Below, piece after piece: positions 16,076 to 25,675 of a stretch of DNA of 33,498 bases; within the stretch, counting starts at the first letter, position 1; every line of letters starts with the position of its first letter. The stretch is from Lentisphaerota bacterium (lineage in GTDB: Bacteria > Verrucomicrobiota > Lentisphaeria > Victivallales > Victivallaceae). The notes below the pieces were generated by a model. That model made no database searches. It saw only the letters and a program-made list of their open reading frames with translations, and was not told the DNA's origin. Location: the NCBI GenBank assembly GCA_015061615.1, contig SUWE01000030.1, forward strand, positions 1 through 33,498, read 5' to 3'. Position numbers and translations under genes: made by a program.

Positions 16076-16103
16076 AATATAACCGCAGATAAAAATTTGT
16101 CAA
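16076..16103 (-). promoter_or_regulatory. Promoter of the LarA-family gene
   Basis: On the minus strand TTGACA (16103-16098) and TATATT (16081-16076) are separated by 16 bp. Transcription would start near 16069, downstream of the alternative ATG at 16110. Confidence 0.6.
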
Positions 16104-16167
16104 GTTTCAACCGGAAAAGTGAAGTAAAAAAATCGCTGTCCCACCCCCGTTTCCAAGCAGAAACAAC

Positions 16168-16196
16168 TTGAAAAAAGCACTTTTTTACAGTATATT
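16168..16196 (+). promoter_or_regulatory. Promoter of fhs
   Basis: TTGAAA (16168-16173), a 17-bp spacer and TATATT (16191-16196) predict a transcript start near 16203. This leaves about 165 nt of untranslated leader before fhs. Confidence 0.6.
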
Positions 16197-16202
16197 AAGT
16201 GG

Positions 16203-16368
16203 ATATGTATTGTGTCATTTGCAAGAGGTAATTGCAAAAGTCAATCAAAAAAAGATTGAAAAGAGACCGTTGAGGAGATGAAAACGCTCCAGTTTCAGAT
16301 CGCAACGGGAATTTTCAAGAGTTTTGAGAACTTTTGAAATTGCCTCGCAAATAAAAGAGGTATGAAAA
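16203..16368 (+). promoter_or_regulatory. Structured leader of fhs, candidate cis-regulatory RNA
   Basis: Four consecutive hairpins can be drawn. They are 16218-16224 with 16232-16238 (7 bp, loop GAGGTAA); 16241-16246 with 16254-16259 (6 bp, A7 loop); 16267-16272 with 16303-16308 (CCGTTG/CAACGG) enclosing an irregular inner stem; and 16313-16323 with 16329-16339 (11 bp with one G-U, loop TTGAG). After them CCTC (16343-16346) can pair with the ribosome site GAGG (16357-16360) or with GAGG in the first loop (16225-16228). It does not match the THF or ZTP riboswitch patterns I know. Regulation is inferred from structure only. Confidence 0.5.
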
Positions 16369-17985
16369 ATGCTCAGTGATATAGAGATCGCCGGAAACGC
16401 AAAAATCAGCCATATCGGCTCCATTGCCGCCGAAATGGGATTGAGTGAGGATGATTGCGAATTTTACGGCAAATACAAGGCAAAAATCGCTTCTGTAAAC
16501 TCCCCGCGTAAAGCCAAACTCATTCTGGTAACGGCAATGACGCCGACCAAACAGGGCGACGGAAAAACCACTGTTTCCATCGGACTTGCCGACGGACTGC
16601 GCAAAATCGGAAAAAAATCCATTCTCGCCCTGCGGGAACCTTCTCTCGGTCCTGTTTTCGGGATGAAAGGCGGCGCCACCGGCGGCGGATACTCCCAGGT
16701 CGTTCCGATGGAGGATATAAATCTGCACTTCACCGGAGACTTCCACGCCATAACCAGTGCGAACAATCTTCTTTGCGCCCTTATCGACAATCACTTGCAG
16801 CAGGGCAACAGCCTCGGTATCGACCCGCGGACAATCAATTTCAAACGCTGTCTGGATATGAATGACCGCGCATTGCGCCATATCGTTATCGGTATGGGCG
16901 GCAAAAGCAACGGTGTCGTAAGGGAAGATCACTTCTGCATCACCGTCGCTTCTGAAGTAATGGCGGTATTCTGTCTGGCGACAACTCTTGAAGAGCTTGA
17001 AGAGCGCCTCGGCAATATCACTGTGGCACGCACCTTCGACAACCGCGAAGTCAAAGCGCGCGATCTGAAAGCCGCCGGAGCAATGACCGTACTGCTCAAA
17101 GAGGCATTCCGTCCCAATCTGGTGCAGACCCTTGAGGGAACTCCGGCGATCATCCACGGCGGACCATTTGCCAACATCGCCCACGGATGCAACTCCGTCA
17201 GCGCCACGGATACCGCAATGCGCCTCGGTGACTATGTTGTAACTGAAGCAGGTTTCGGCAGTGACCTCGGCGCGGAAAAATTCATTGACATCAAGTGCCG
17301 CAAGGCTGGCTTTGCCCCCGCCTGCGCCGTTCTGGTGGCGACAATCAAAGCGATGAAGCTCCACGGGGACGGAGATATGACGACCGGATTTGCCAATGTC
17401 AAAAAGCATTTTGACAATCTCCGCAACCTTTTCGGACTCAATGTCGTGGTCAATCTCAACCGTTTTACCAATGATACCGATGAAGAAGTGACTTGTTTCC
17501 GTCAACTCTGTGCATATAACGGTATGAGTTGTTCCGTATCCACCGGATTTGTCAACGGCGGCGACGGCTGTATTGAACTTGCCCGAAAGGTGGTGCTTGA
17601 AGCGGAAAAACCTTCGACACTCAACTTCCTTTACGGGTTGAACGATACGGTCGAAGAAAAAATAAACAAGATCGCGGTCAAGTGTTACGGTGCTGACGGA
17701 GCGGTATTTTCTGCAGCGGCGGCAAAGAAACTTGCCGCACTTGCGCCGGAATATGCAAATTATCCGGTCTGTATCGCCAAAACACAGTATTCATTTTCCG
17801 ATGATCCCAAACTGCTCAATGTCCCGACCGGCTTCAAAATCAATGTCCGGGATGTGGAAATAAAAAGCGGCAGCGGCTTTATCGTCGTCTATCTGGGGGA
17901 TATAATCACCATGCCGGGACTGCCGAAAGTCCCCAATGCTGAAGCGATAAAACTTGTCAACGGCGAAACGACCGGACTTTTTTGA
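16369..17985 (+). CDS. fhs: Formate-tetrahydrofolate ligase
   Basis: This 538-residue protein is close to the family's usual 555. It makes 10-formyl-THF from formate, ATP and THF in the cytoplasm, supplying one-carbon units. The ATP loop is TPTKQGDGKTT (58-68). The signature REPSLGPVFGMKGGATGGGY and the following PMEDINLHFTGDFHAITSAN segment are intact, so the enzyme should be active. GAGG lies eight bases before the ATG; the ATG at 16362 is out of frame. The acetyltransferase gene follows after 12 bp. There are no other folate genes in the window. Expression may be controlled by the structured leader. Confidence 0.97.
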   Translation: MLSDIEIAGNAKISHIGSIAAEMGLSEDDCEFYGKYKAKIASVNSPRKAKLILVTAMTPTKQGDGKTTVSIGLADGLRKIGKKSILALREPSLGPVFGMKGGATGGGYSQVVPMEDINLHFTGDFHAITSANNLLCALIDNHLQQGNSLGIDPRTINFKRCLDMNDRALRHIVIGMGGKSNGVVREDHFCITVASEVMAVFCLATTLEELEERLGNITVARTFDNREVKARDLKAAGAMTVLLKEAFRPNLVQTLEGTPAIIHGGPFANIAHGCNSVSATDTAMRLGDYVVTEAGFGSDLGAEKFIDIKCRKAGFAPACAVLVATIKAMKLHGDGDMTTGFANVKKHFDNLRNLFGLNVVVNLNRFTNDTDEEVTCFRQLCAYNGMSCSVSTGFVNGGDGCIELARKVVLEAEKPSTLNFLYGLNDTVEEKINKIAVKCYGADGAVFSAAAAKKLAALAPEYANYPVCIAKTQYSFSDDPKLLNVPTGFKINVRDVEIKSGSGFIVVYLGDIITMPGLPKVPNAEAIKLVNGETTGLF

Positions 17986-17997
17986 AAGGAAAATACC

Positions 17998-18762
17998 ATG
18001 CACACAACAGAATCACTCAAAGCTGATTTGCAGAAAATGGGCTTGACTCCCGCAGATACGGTGCTTATCCATTCGTCGATGAGATCACTGGGCAAAGTAG
18101 AAAACGGAGCCGAAGGAGTTTTCGACGCACTTGCGGAATATTTTGCCGACGGTCTGGTCGCGTTCCCGACACTTTCATGGGATCTGGTGGATAAACACCA
18201 GCCGGTCTATTCGGTGCGGGATACTCCGGCTACGACCGGGGTTCTGCCGGAGTTGTTCCGCAAATACAAAGGTGTGCGCCGTTCACTGCACCCGACCCAC
18301 TCCATTGCCGCACTGGGCAAAGATGCGGAAAAGTTTCTCGAAGGACACGAAAAGTTCGACTCCCCCTGCCACCGCAACTCACCGTGGGGCAGATTGTATG
18401 AGCGCGATGCAAAAATCCTCTTTATCGGCACAAGCATAATCTGCAACACCTTTCTGCATGGAGTCGAGGAGTGGCTGCCCGTCCCCGGAATGCTCACCGA
18501 AGATGCGGAAAATCTGGTGGTATACGATTATGACGGCAACCGTATTGAAGTTCCGTCACGCCGTCACGAAGGCGATCACTCACACTTTTACAGATGTCTG
18601 GAAAAGGAGTTCATTGAAGCTGGAGCATTGACCGAAGGCAAACTCGGCGATGCCCATGTGTGGATACTTCAGGCAAAAGCGGTGGGTGATTACGTTTACG
18701 ACCTGCTGAAACGCGAACCGCTCTTTTTCACTGAAGAAGTGCAGAAATCACTCCGCTCTTGA
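17998..18762 (+). CDS. AAC(3)-family N-acetyltransferase
   Basis: This 254-residue protein has the AAC(3)/YokD fold: HSSMRSLG (25-32), RRSLHPTHSIAALG (about 94-107), SPWGRLYE (128-135) and CNTFLHGVEE (149-158). Known members transfer acetyl from acetyl-CoA to the 3-amino group of aminoglycosides. Chromosomal homologues of this kind often have other or unknown acceptors, so resistance should not be assumed. AAAGGA precedes the ATG. It is probably cotranscribed with fhs. Its last 15 bases overlap the end of the convergent 1716-residue gene. Confidence 0.88.
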   Translation: MHTTESLKADLQKMGLTPADTVLIHSSMRSLGKVENGAEGVFDALAEYFADGLVAFPTLSWDLVDKHQPVYSVRDTPATTGVLPELFRKYKGVRRSLHPTHSIAALGKDAEKFLEGHEKFDSPCHRNSPWGRLYERDAKILFIGTSIICNTFLHGVEEWLPVPGMLTEDAENLVVYDYDGNRIEVPSRRHEGDHSHFYRCLEKEFIEAGALTEGKLGDAHVWILQAKAVGDYVYDLLKREPLFFTEEVQKSLRS

Positions 18763-21700
18763 ACAGCGGATATAGCCGTCAGTTTTGAAATACGCTCCGC
18801 CGGCAGGGGTTCCGGTTATTTCCGTGCGGCCGGAGGCACAGCGGTTGCGCACCGCAGTAAAACCGAAACTTCTGCCTGCGTTGAAATCTTTGTACGGAAT
18901 TTTGATATCCACTTCCCAGCGGTCGGCTTTTTTCACTCCGGTGACGGCGGCATTGTGTTTCCACGACCAGTTCCAGCGGCGCCCTTCGCACTCGCTTGCG
19001 GCGACGCGCCCTTCCGGGGAAATCAGAAAGTGGTAACACTTTCGGGGATTTATGCCGTCATCAAGAAAAAGTTCCAGACAATCTCCGCCGTAAACGTTGG
19101 CAGGAGCCGTTTTAAGCGTTTTCATGCGCGTTTCGTGTGCGGTAAAAATAATACGGAGATGATCGCCGCCGTCAAACAGTTTTATCTCTGAAGGATTTTG
19201 CAAATCCGGCAGCTGAGACGAACCGTTGACAAAGAAAAACGGTTGAGCCGTAAGCGTTGCAGAATAACGGGGAAGCGTGAAGTTCATTGCAGAGGTATAT
19301 TTTTTCCTCAATACAGCATTCTCTTTCCAGAAATCAAACAGTTTGCGTTCTGAAGCTACTGCGACATTACCCGGCGCGGCATTTTCCGCCTGAATCAGAA
19401 GGGATTCAAGTTTCTGCGACAGAGCAGATGTGAAATATCCGGCAAATTCTTCAGGCTTTTTCAGCAGACAGCCGCCGGAAGAAGCTACGGCATTTTCAAG
19501 AGTATTGAAATAGTCGTACATAAATTTTTCCGCTTTTCCGTAACGGATGCGGCACACCTCTTTGAGAAATTCATCCTGCCTGACCGACGTGTTCCAGAGC
19601 AGTCTGGCGGCGGAGTAAAAGTTGAGCCACTGCGCCTCCCAGGTTTCAGAAGTGTGCGCCTCGCACTCCGACAGCCAGCCGTCAAGTTTCAAATCGCGGT
19701 AAAGTTTGAAATCGGCAAATATGCTCCGCATGAAAGGGGCGGGCATTTTCCCCAGTTTATAGGTGAAGTAATCATAAATATAAACATGCCGGACTTTGCT
19801 GCGCACTTTTTTCAACCGGGCAAAATCAGCCCTGTTCACCGGACATACCGGGTCGGCAATACCGTGTTTGTGGCAGTGGAACTGCGTGACCGATACCAGA
19901 AGATTTTCCGGCGCCGCCGGAAGGTGATCCATAAAGTCGGCAAAATTGCTGTACGAGTAGTGACCGAGCATCACTCCGGGAGCTTTTTCTGACATTTGAG
20001 CGCAGATATCGGCAACGAAATCGGCGATCCTGCCGTTTACCAGACGTTTGCTGCGCTCATCCGGTGAGTCAAGCGCCATGCAGGCATCACATTCACAATG
20101 TCCGTAGCCGTCATTGGGGGGAAATCCGAAAACTCCTATATGGGGACGGGCTTTGATCTGCGCCAGAAGTTCATCGGCAAAAACTTTGCGCATCGCTTTA
20201 TTGGAAAGGCAGAGCTGACCGCCCTTTTTCTGAGGGATGCGTTTGCCGCCGAGCAGAGCAAAAAACTCCGGAACAGATGAATAATATTTCTCATCCGGAA
20301 TCAGAAGACTGTATGCGTGAACAGTGGTATCCGGACGCAATCCCAGCTCCTTCAAACGGGAACCGACAACATCATCTTCCGGCAGATGGGTAAGTTTCCG
20401 GTTCATGCGGTTGAAACTCATCCAGCGTGCGACACGGTCATCGAAATGACCTTTGCCGCAAATATGCAGACCGCGATAGGGGAAATCCGGTTGAAAGACA
20501 CCGTGGAACTTTTCGCGGTCAAAAACTGCCGGAGTTTGCGGCAACACCGCATCTTCCTGCGGAGAAAACCAGTGGATGCCCAGAACATTGAGCAAGGTAT
20601 AAATTCCGCAGCGCAGGGCTTCATCATCACCGTAAATAACAACTTTTCCGGGGACGGAACTGTCGGCGCGGAAAGTTCCGTTATCTGCAATTTTTTCATT
20701 TTCAAGTACGACTTGCAACGCGGGCAGAAATTTTTCACATCCCGCAGTCAGCTCGTTTGCAGTGAGAACAGCCGTTTTGGTCTGGATACCGGAAATATCC
20801 CCCGAAAAGCTCAATTTACTTTTTTTTTTGAAATCAAACGCCGCCGGGTCGTAGATTTTTTCAAGAGCAACGTCATCAAATGCCGTGTATGCCCCTTCAC
20901 TCTGACGCGGAGCGCCCAGAAGGATAAGCAGTGTTGCCGGAATATCCGGCGCACTGAACACCGTTCCGACTTTCACCCACTTGTTTTCGCACTCCGGCGG
21001 ATAGGTAATTACTGTGGCACTGCCGCTGTCAAGCCATTTACCGTTTGCCTGCATCCGAACAGTTGCTTCACCGAAACCGTATCCCTCATCACCGCGGTTG
21101 CGTTTGACGTAAAATGAAAGACGGTAACGGCATCCCGGTTCAAGACGGACATAACTGATGATACACGCCCGGTACTGCCGCTCACCGATGGCAACCGCTT
21201 TTTTACCCGAATTTGCCCCTTTATCCAGAAGCAGAAACTCTGTTTTGGAGTTGGGGAATGAGTACTTGTGCCAGAAATCGACACTGCCGAAGCCCTGATG
21301 ATCGGCAAACAGACCTTTATCCCGGCGGGATTTTTCATCTTCAAAGCCCGGATTGCGCACCAGATTGACAGATTTATTTTCCCGCATGTAAACCTGGGTC
21401 AACAGGATCGCACGCGCCGCTTTGAAAGGGGTTTTATCTGCCGCATCAAGGTAAAACTCCCTGATATTTTTCCCTTTGGCGGAAAGATAAGCTGTAACGC
21501 GTTCAAGCGCCGGGTCAAGGTGGCGCTCAAGATAAGTTGCCGGGTTGAGTGTGGAAATGTTTTTGAATTTTCTGATACCGAATTTTGCAGGTTCCACAAA
21601 CATATCCTTTTCTTCTTCCGGAGTCACCGGAAAATTTCTGAACTTTTCGATTGCCGCATAACCGCTGTTCATCAAATACAATACCCGTTCAAGCGCGGCA

Positions 21701-23898
21701 TCGGAATCGATTTTCATATCCGCAAGCTCCTGAGCGCAGACAGCATTTTCGATATTGCAGCGCACCATGATGAAAAGTTTGTGCAATATATTCAGCTTAT
21801 GACGGATAAGCGGTGAAACATGAGCTTTCAGCGCTTTATCCATCGCCTTATCCATGCGGACGATATCGTTGCGGGTGAACTCTTTGAACTGATAGAGTTT
21901 CATCCGGTCATGAATGGGTATATCCGCATAAGGCTTGCGGGAGTAGACATCTTCAAAAATATCAAAAAGCTCTTTTACCGCCTTTGCCGCATCGCCGTAC
22001 ATGGTGACGAAATAATCATCCAGCAGTGCATCGATATCTACTTTGCCGTACCACGCGATATTATCCAGTACATACTGGCGGGGAGCTTCAAATATGACCG
22101 AACCGGGGAAATACTCTGCCCAGATACTTTTGAGCTGTTTTTCCTGAATCGCTTTCATCCATAGTCTGCCCATTACACGGGGGTAATAACGGGGCATGAT
22201 AAAACTTGTTCCGATGGGATAGATATAGTCATAAAGCCCGAAGTGACGGATTCCGACAGCCTCCCACTTGGGTATCTCCTGAAAGGCACTGATCCCCATT
22301 CCCGTGACCTCGACAAGAATGTTCGGTTCCATTCTCACCCCGGTCGGAACTTTGCTGCAATTACGGCTGTACGCGATGAAACAGAGCAGTTTATCCGGAT
22401 ATTTTTTTGCCAGCACTCTGGCGGCAGTATTGTAAAACTCAACATACTGATTGCCGGTTTCCCGCAGAACTTTTGCGCATTTGTCACACTGACAGTCACC
22501 GCCGCCGTCATTGACCCCCATCGGCAGACCGGTACGTTCCGGATAGCGTTTGAAGTAATCATCAGCATACTCTTCAACAAGTTTCGGGATATCCGCATGA
22601 GAAATACACGGATTCCACGGCCCGTTGTTTTTGCCGGGGATCATCTTTTTGCGTTTGCCGTTGATAACGGGGAAATACTCCGGATGAGTTTCATGATATT
22701 TTTCGACCGGCACAAGAGAAGAAAGCGCATGGGTCGCCATACAGTTCAACCTGCCGTTGCGCCCGAAAGCGTTGTTCGGAGTCTTTGCCAACAGATAGCT
22801 GCCGACGACAGGTTCTTCTCTTATATCGATCTTTTCAGGCAGTTCAAGGGTTTTGCGTCCGGAAATGACCTCAAAATAAGGAGTATTGGCAAATTTGCGG
22901 TATCCGGCAAAACGTTTGAGAAAATCGTTGACACCGTAAAAAACGGCGATTTTGTTCTTTCCGGTGATAACCAGATTTTTTCCGTCACGGCAGAAGATGA
23001 GATAACCGAAGGGGTGGAGGCTGCTCAAATCAGGATTCAGCGATTTGACATAATCGGTTTCGCCGATATGGACAAAATATTCATCACCGCCCGGCAGCGG
23101 GGAAAAGTTGCTTTTTCCGGTGGTGCGGCTCATCACATCCCGGAAAAATTCAGTGGCGGCATGATTGCCGCCGCTGACTGTTGTCAAATGTCTGATTTTA
23201 CCGTTGACAGTCACTGCTGCGTTACTTGCCGGAGCAGGGAAGAATTTTTCCTTTGCGGCCGGGTCAAGAAGGGTTTCCACAAGTTTGACGATGATCTTGC
23301 AATACTCCGCATCCGCAGGCGGTGCGCTGGTGAAAACAACTGCGCCTTTGCCTACCCGGTTCACACCGAGTTCAATAAAGTTTGCTCCGCCGTAAAGACG
23401 TATCATGGAAGTGACCTTTGCCAATCCGGCATGATTGCTTTTACTGTTGGCGTAAACATTGGCTTTTTCAACACTTGCACCGAAAAGTTTTTTTGCGGTT
23501 TCCGAAGGGAGTTCCTTCGTTTTACTGTAACTGTAATACGCTGCGCCGAGGATATCTGCTCCGGAAGCAAGCGAGCGTTTCTGAGCAAAAAACTCATTCT
23601 GCGTAGCGCTCATGAAGATGATTATACCGCCGTCAACGAGAAATTGACGCATTTTTTCAATATCTGCCGAATCCGGTTTTGCTCCGACGTATTTACCGCG
23701 CCATGCAAAAACGATGACATCGGCTTTTTCCGCCGGGAATTTCAGCTCTTTGAACGTTCCTGCATCCTGAAGGATACCGGCAAACGCTTTGCGGAACACT
23801 GCGGTATAGTTCCCCGCATAGACCGCCTTTTTAAGCGGTTCGGCGGCAATGGAAACGACCGTCACCATGCACAATAACAGAGATAAGATTTTTTTCAC
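18748..23898 (-). CDS. Giant exported protein with two DUF4838 domains and two carbohydrate-binding-like domains
   Basis: This 1716-residue protein has a signal peptide (1-19). Residues 20-215 look like a ThuA/glutaminase-like alpha/beta domain (IVFAWRGKYVG, QFLVDGGIIIFMS). The first DUF4838 unit (about 230-835) contains VNDGGGDCQCDKCAKV near 462-477. A CBM4/9-like beta-sandwich spans about 843-1015 (NLVRNPGFED at the start). The second DUF4838 unit (about 1020-1540) contains PNDGYGHCECDACMAL near 1261-1276. A CBM9-like domain ends the protein (about 1545-1716). The start is GTG with AAGGAGG ten bases upstream. It follows a prepilin gene by 20 bp and a LacI regulator. Glycan hydrolysis outside the cytoplasm is likely but unproven for DUF4838. 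Confidence 0.85.
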   Translation of the reverse strand: MKKILSLLLCMVTVVSIAAEPLKKAVYAGNYTAVFRKAFAGILQDAGTFKELKFPAEKADVIVFAWRGKYVGAKPDSADIEKMRQFLVDGGIIIFMSATQNEFFAQKRSLASGADILGAAYYSYSKTKELPSETAKKLFGASVEKANVYANSKSNHAGLAKVTSMIRLYGGANFIELGVNRVGKGAVVFTSAPPADAEYCKIIVKLVETLLDPAAKEKFFPAPASNAAVTVNGKIRHLTTVSGGNHAATEFFRDVMSRTTGKSNFSPLPGGDEYFVHIGETDYVKSLNPDLSSLHPFGYLIFCRDGKNLVITGKNKIAVFYGVNDFLKRFAGYRKFANTPYFEVISGRKTLELPEKIDIREEPVVGSYLLAKTPNNAFGRNGRLNCMATHALSSLVPVEKYHETHPEYFPVINGKRKKMIPGKNNGPWNPCISHADIPKLVEEYADDYFKRYPERTGLPMGVNDGGGDCQCDKCAKVLRETGNQYVEFYNTAARVLAKKYPDKLLCFIAYSRNCSKVPTGVRMEPNILVEVTGMGISAFQEIPKWEAVGIRHFGLYDYIYPIGTSFIMPRYYPRVMGRLWMKAIQEKQLKSIWAEYFPGSVIFEAPRQYVLDNIAWYGKVDIDALLDDYFVTMYGDAAKAVKELFDIFEDVYSRKPYADIPIHDRMKLYQFKEFTRNDIVRMDKAMDKALKAHVSPLIRHKLNILHKLFIMVRCNIENAVCAQELADMKIDSDAALERVLYLMNSGYAAIEKFRNFPVTPEEEKDMFVEPAKFGIRKFKNISTLNPATYLERHLDPALERVTAYLSAKGKNIREFYLDAADKTPFKAARAILLTQVYMRENKSVNLVRNPGFEDEKSRRDKGLFADHQGFGSVDFWHKYSFPNSKTEFLLLDKGANSGKKAVAIGERQYRACIISYVRLEPGCRYRLSFYVKRNRGDEGYGFGEATVRMQANGKWLDSGSATVITYPPECENKWVKVGTVFSAPDIPATLLILLGAPRQSEGAYTAFDDVALEKIYDPAAFDFKKKSKLSFSGDISGIQTKTAVLTANELTAGCEKFLPALQVVLENEKIADNGTFRADSSVPGKVVIYGDDEALRCGIYTLLNVLGIHWFSPQEDAVLPQTPAVFDREKFHGVFQPDFPYRGLHICGKGHFDDRVARWMSFNRMNRKLTHLPEDDVVGSRLKELGLRPDTTVHAYSLLIPDEKYYSSVPEFFALLGGKRIPQKKGGQLCLSNKAMRKVFADELLAQIKARPHIGVFGFPPNDGYGHCECDACMALDSPDERSKRLVNGRIADFVADICAQMSEKAPGVMLGHYSYSNFADFMDHLPAAPENLLVSVTQFHCHKHGIADPVCPVNRADFARLKKVRSKVRHVYIYDYFTYKLGKMPAPFMRSIFADFKLYRDLKLDGWLSECEAHTSETWEAQWLNFYSAARLLWNTSVRQDEFLKEVCRIRYGKAEKFMYDYFNTLENAVASSGGCLLKKPEEFAGYFTSALSQKLESLLIQAENAAPGNVAVASERKLFDFWKENAVLRKKYTSAMNFTLPRYSATLTAQPFFFVNGSSQLPDLQNPSEIKLFDGGDHLRIIFTAHETRMKTLKTAPANVYGGDCLELFLDDGINPRKCYHFLISPEGRVAASECEGRRWNWSWKHNAAVTGVKKADRWEVDIKIPYKDFNAGRSFGFTAVRNRCASGRTEITGTPAGGAYFKTDGYIRCSRAE

Positions 23899-23918
23899 AG
23901 TTGAAAGCCTCCTTGTTT

Positions 23919-24593
23919 TTACTTATCATAAAGCCAGACCGTTCCGGCACGGGCTGCGGAAACAATATCACAATATTCAGAATCCAGACTCTCCCATGAA
24001 ACATTGCCCGCAACCTTCATAAAGTGTATTCCGTTGCCGTGGCGGGCGTAATAACAGGATTTGAATCCGTATTTGGAGTAGTTTACGGAAGTTGCATTGA
24101 TAGAAGAACCCAGCGGATTTTTACTTGCATCAAATGCCAGAACTTTTATCGACGGATTTTTGATATGATTTATTTTCAGGTTGCTTGCAACCGTGCTTGT
24201 GTTGCCGACCATGGAACAATTCACACCGCTCCAGCCGGAGTCGGCAGTCGCTTCGGGGAGATACGGCAGGCGGTTGGTCGGACAGTTCCACACCGGCGCC
24301 CAGAGAGTATTGTACTGCGGCCGCCAGTTGGTAACAAGATAACGGTCATAGCCCTGTTTCCAGCAATGATAGCCGTAAACGCCCTCCTGACCATACTCCG
24401 GGGATGCGACATACCCGTCAAAGTCATCCATATACATTGCCGATGCAACAGTGATCTGCTTCATGTTGCTGATACATGCCGCCGCCCTGCCCCGCTCACG
24501 GGCGCTGTTCAGTGCAGGCAGCAAAATCGCAGCCAGAATGGCTATGATGGCGATAACAACCAACAGTTCGATCAGGGTAAATCTCTTTTTCAT
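23919..24593 (-). CDS. Type II pseudopilin-like protein (prepilin N-terminal domain)
   Basis: This 224-residue protein has a five-residue leader MKKRF, then [17 protein letters not shown] and [20 protein letters not shown], the standard pseudopilin helix of this group. The residue before Phe is Arg, not the Gly normally needed by prepilin peptidase. The globular part has several Cys and Trp residues. The start at 24593 is used because GGAGAGG lies directly upstream; the ATG at 24614 overlaps that site. It stands between the LacI regulator (24 bp) and the giant DUF4838 protein (20 bp), so all three probably form one operon. This resembles the pilin-like/large-enzyme pairs at 5928 and 10230. 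Confidence 0.85.
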   Translation of the reverse strand: MKKRFTLIELLVVIAIIAILAAILLPALNSARERGRAAACISNMKQITVASAMYMDDFDGYVASPEYGQEGVYGYHCWKQGYDRYLVTNWRPQYNTLWAPVWNCPTNRLPYLPEATADSGWSGVNCSMVGNTSTVASNLKINHIKNPSIKVLAFDASKNPLGSSINATSVNYSKYGFKSCYYARHGNGIHFMKVAGNVSWESLDSEYCDIVSAARAGTVWLYDK

Positions 24594-24617
24594 AACAAGC
24601 CTCTCCTTTTTCAATGT

Positions 24618-25649
24618 TTATTTAAGGGATACGTTTTTTTCTCTGATAATGATTTCCGGCGGAATTACCCGCTTGCAGGGAGCTGTCGAACCGCTTTCAG
24701 CGACCAGCGCTTCAGCCAGAGCAGCCAGATCGTGCGCCGCCGTCGATACCGGATATCCGCAATAACGCACCGCCGGAAAGTCATTGAATCCTGCAAGCAG
24801 AATATCTTTGCCCGGAACGAGTCCCCGTTCACAGAGACAATGGATACCGCCGAGCGCCAGCTGATCGCTCATATAGTAAAGTCCTTTGATCTGCGGTTCC
24901 TCGTCAAGCAGCATCCCGGTGACCTTGTAGCCGTAACGCACGATATCATCAACCGAACCGAGAGCCGCAAGCGCACTCTGCTCAAGGGGGAATATATATT
25001 TTTCACGCACCTCATCCACCGTCAGTTCTGGAAAACAGCTGCACAGCGCTGCCTCGCGGTTGCTCCCCTGAAGCGGCAGAAGCATCTTGAAGTTGTTCCC
25101 CACCCTGCTGCGGAAAAATTCAACCGTCTTGACCACAGCGGGTGCAAAATCCTGCAGCACCATCCGTTCCGCCGGTGTGGCATAAGATATATAAGTACAT
25201 GAGTGCGACACCAGCAGTTTGATCAATTCCTGAAACTGTCTGCAGTTTGATTCTTCATCGTCACACCACACAGGTCCGAAGAGTACAAAACGCTCGACCC
25301 CGCGGTCTATCAGATCCTGCGCCCGCGCAATAACATCGCTGTTTTTCGGCAGACTCACCACATAACAGGAACAATCTTCTGCCTCAAAAAGATTGAGCAT
25401 CCGGATCACCAACTGATCAATTTCCGACGTGTGGTGAGTTCTTTTCAGTATCGCCACGGTACGGGTCGTATCCCCGCGCTTGATCTTGTCGGCAAACTTC
25501 TGACGGTAACCGAGCTTACCCGCAAGTTCGATGACCTCCTGCTTTCTTTCCTCATTGCAGAAGTTGCACGGACGGCGGTTCAATATCTGCGATACCGCCG
25601 AAACTGATAATCCTGCACGCTCTGCAATCTGTTTCAAAGTAACTGCCAT
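24618..25649 (-). CDS. LacI-family transcriptional regulator
   Basis: This 343-residue protein has an N-terminal LacI helix-turn-helix (VTLKQIAERAGLSVSAVSQI, residues 3-22) with the hinge helix region to about 60. A periplasmic-binding-protein-like sensor domain ends in GLVPGKDILLAGFNDFPAVRY, the usual C-terminal LacI signature, followed by the dimer interface. The protein probably senses a sugar released from the glycan handled by the two genes it precedes, and controls that operon and itself. CGGAGG is well placed before the ATG. An AT-rich perfect palindrome lies in the likely promoter. The effector is unknown. Confidence 0.9.
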   Translation of the reverse strand: MAVTLKQIAERAGLSVSAVSQILNRRPCNFCNEERKQEVIELAGKLGYRQKFADKIKRGDTTRTVAILKRTHHTSEIDQLVIRMLNLFEAEDCSCYVVSLPKNSDVIARAQDLIDRGVERFVLFGPVWCDDEESNCRQFQELIKLLVSHSCTYISYATPAERMVLQDFAPAVVKTVEFFRSRVGNNFKMLLPLQGSNREAALCSCFPELTVDEVREKYIFPLEQSALAALGSVDDIVRYGYKVTGMLLDEEPQIKGLYYMSDQLALGGIHCLCERGLVPGKDILLAGFNDFPAVRYCGYPVSTAAHDLAALAEALVAESGSTAPCKRVIPPEIIIREKNVSLK

Positions 25650-25675
25650 TTTTACCTCCGGGAAAAATAATAAAC

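Noticed and set aside
16203-16368. THF or ZTP riboswitch before fhs
   Set aside because: The conserved cores of these classes, as far as I know them, are not found in the leader; it is kept only as an unassigned structured leader.
16315-17505. Minus-strand open frame of 396 codons
   Set aside because: It is antisense to fhs and crosses its start and leader.
17998-18762. Acquired aminoglycoside resistance
   Set aside because: The fold matches AAC(3), but the gene has the same composition as its neighbours, sits with fhs, and has no mobile element nearby.
22243-23877. Plus-strand open frame of 544 codons
   Set aside because: It is antisense to the DUF4838 gene, whose domains, signal peptide and ribosome site are clear; codon bias of the real gene leaves the opposite strand open.
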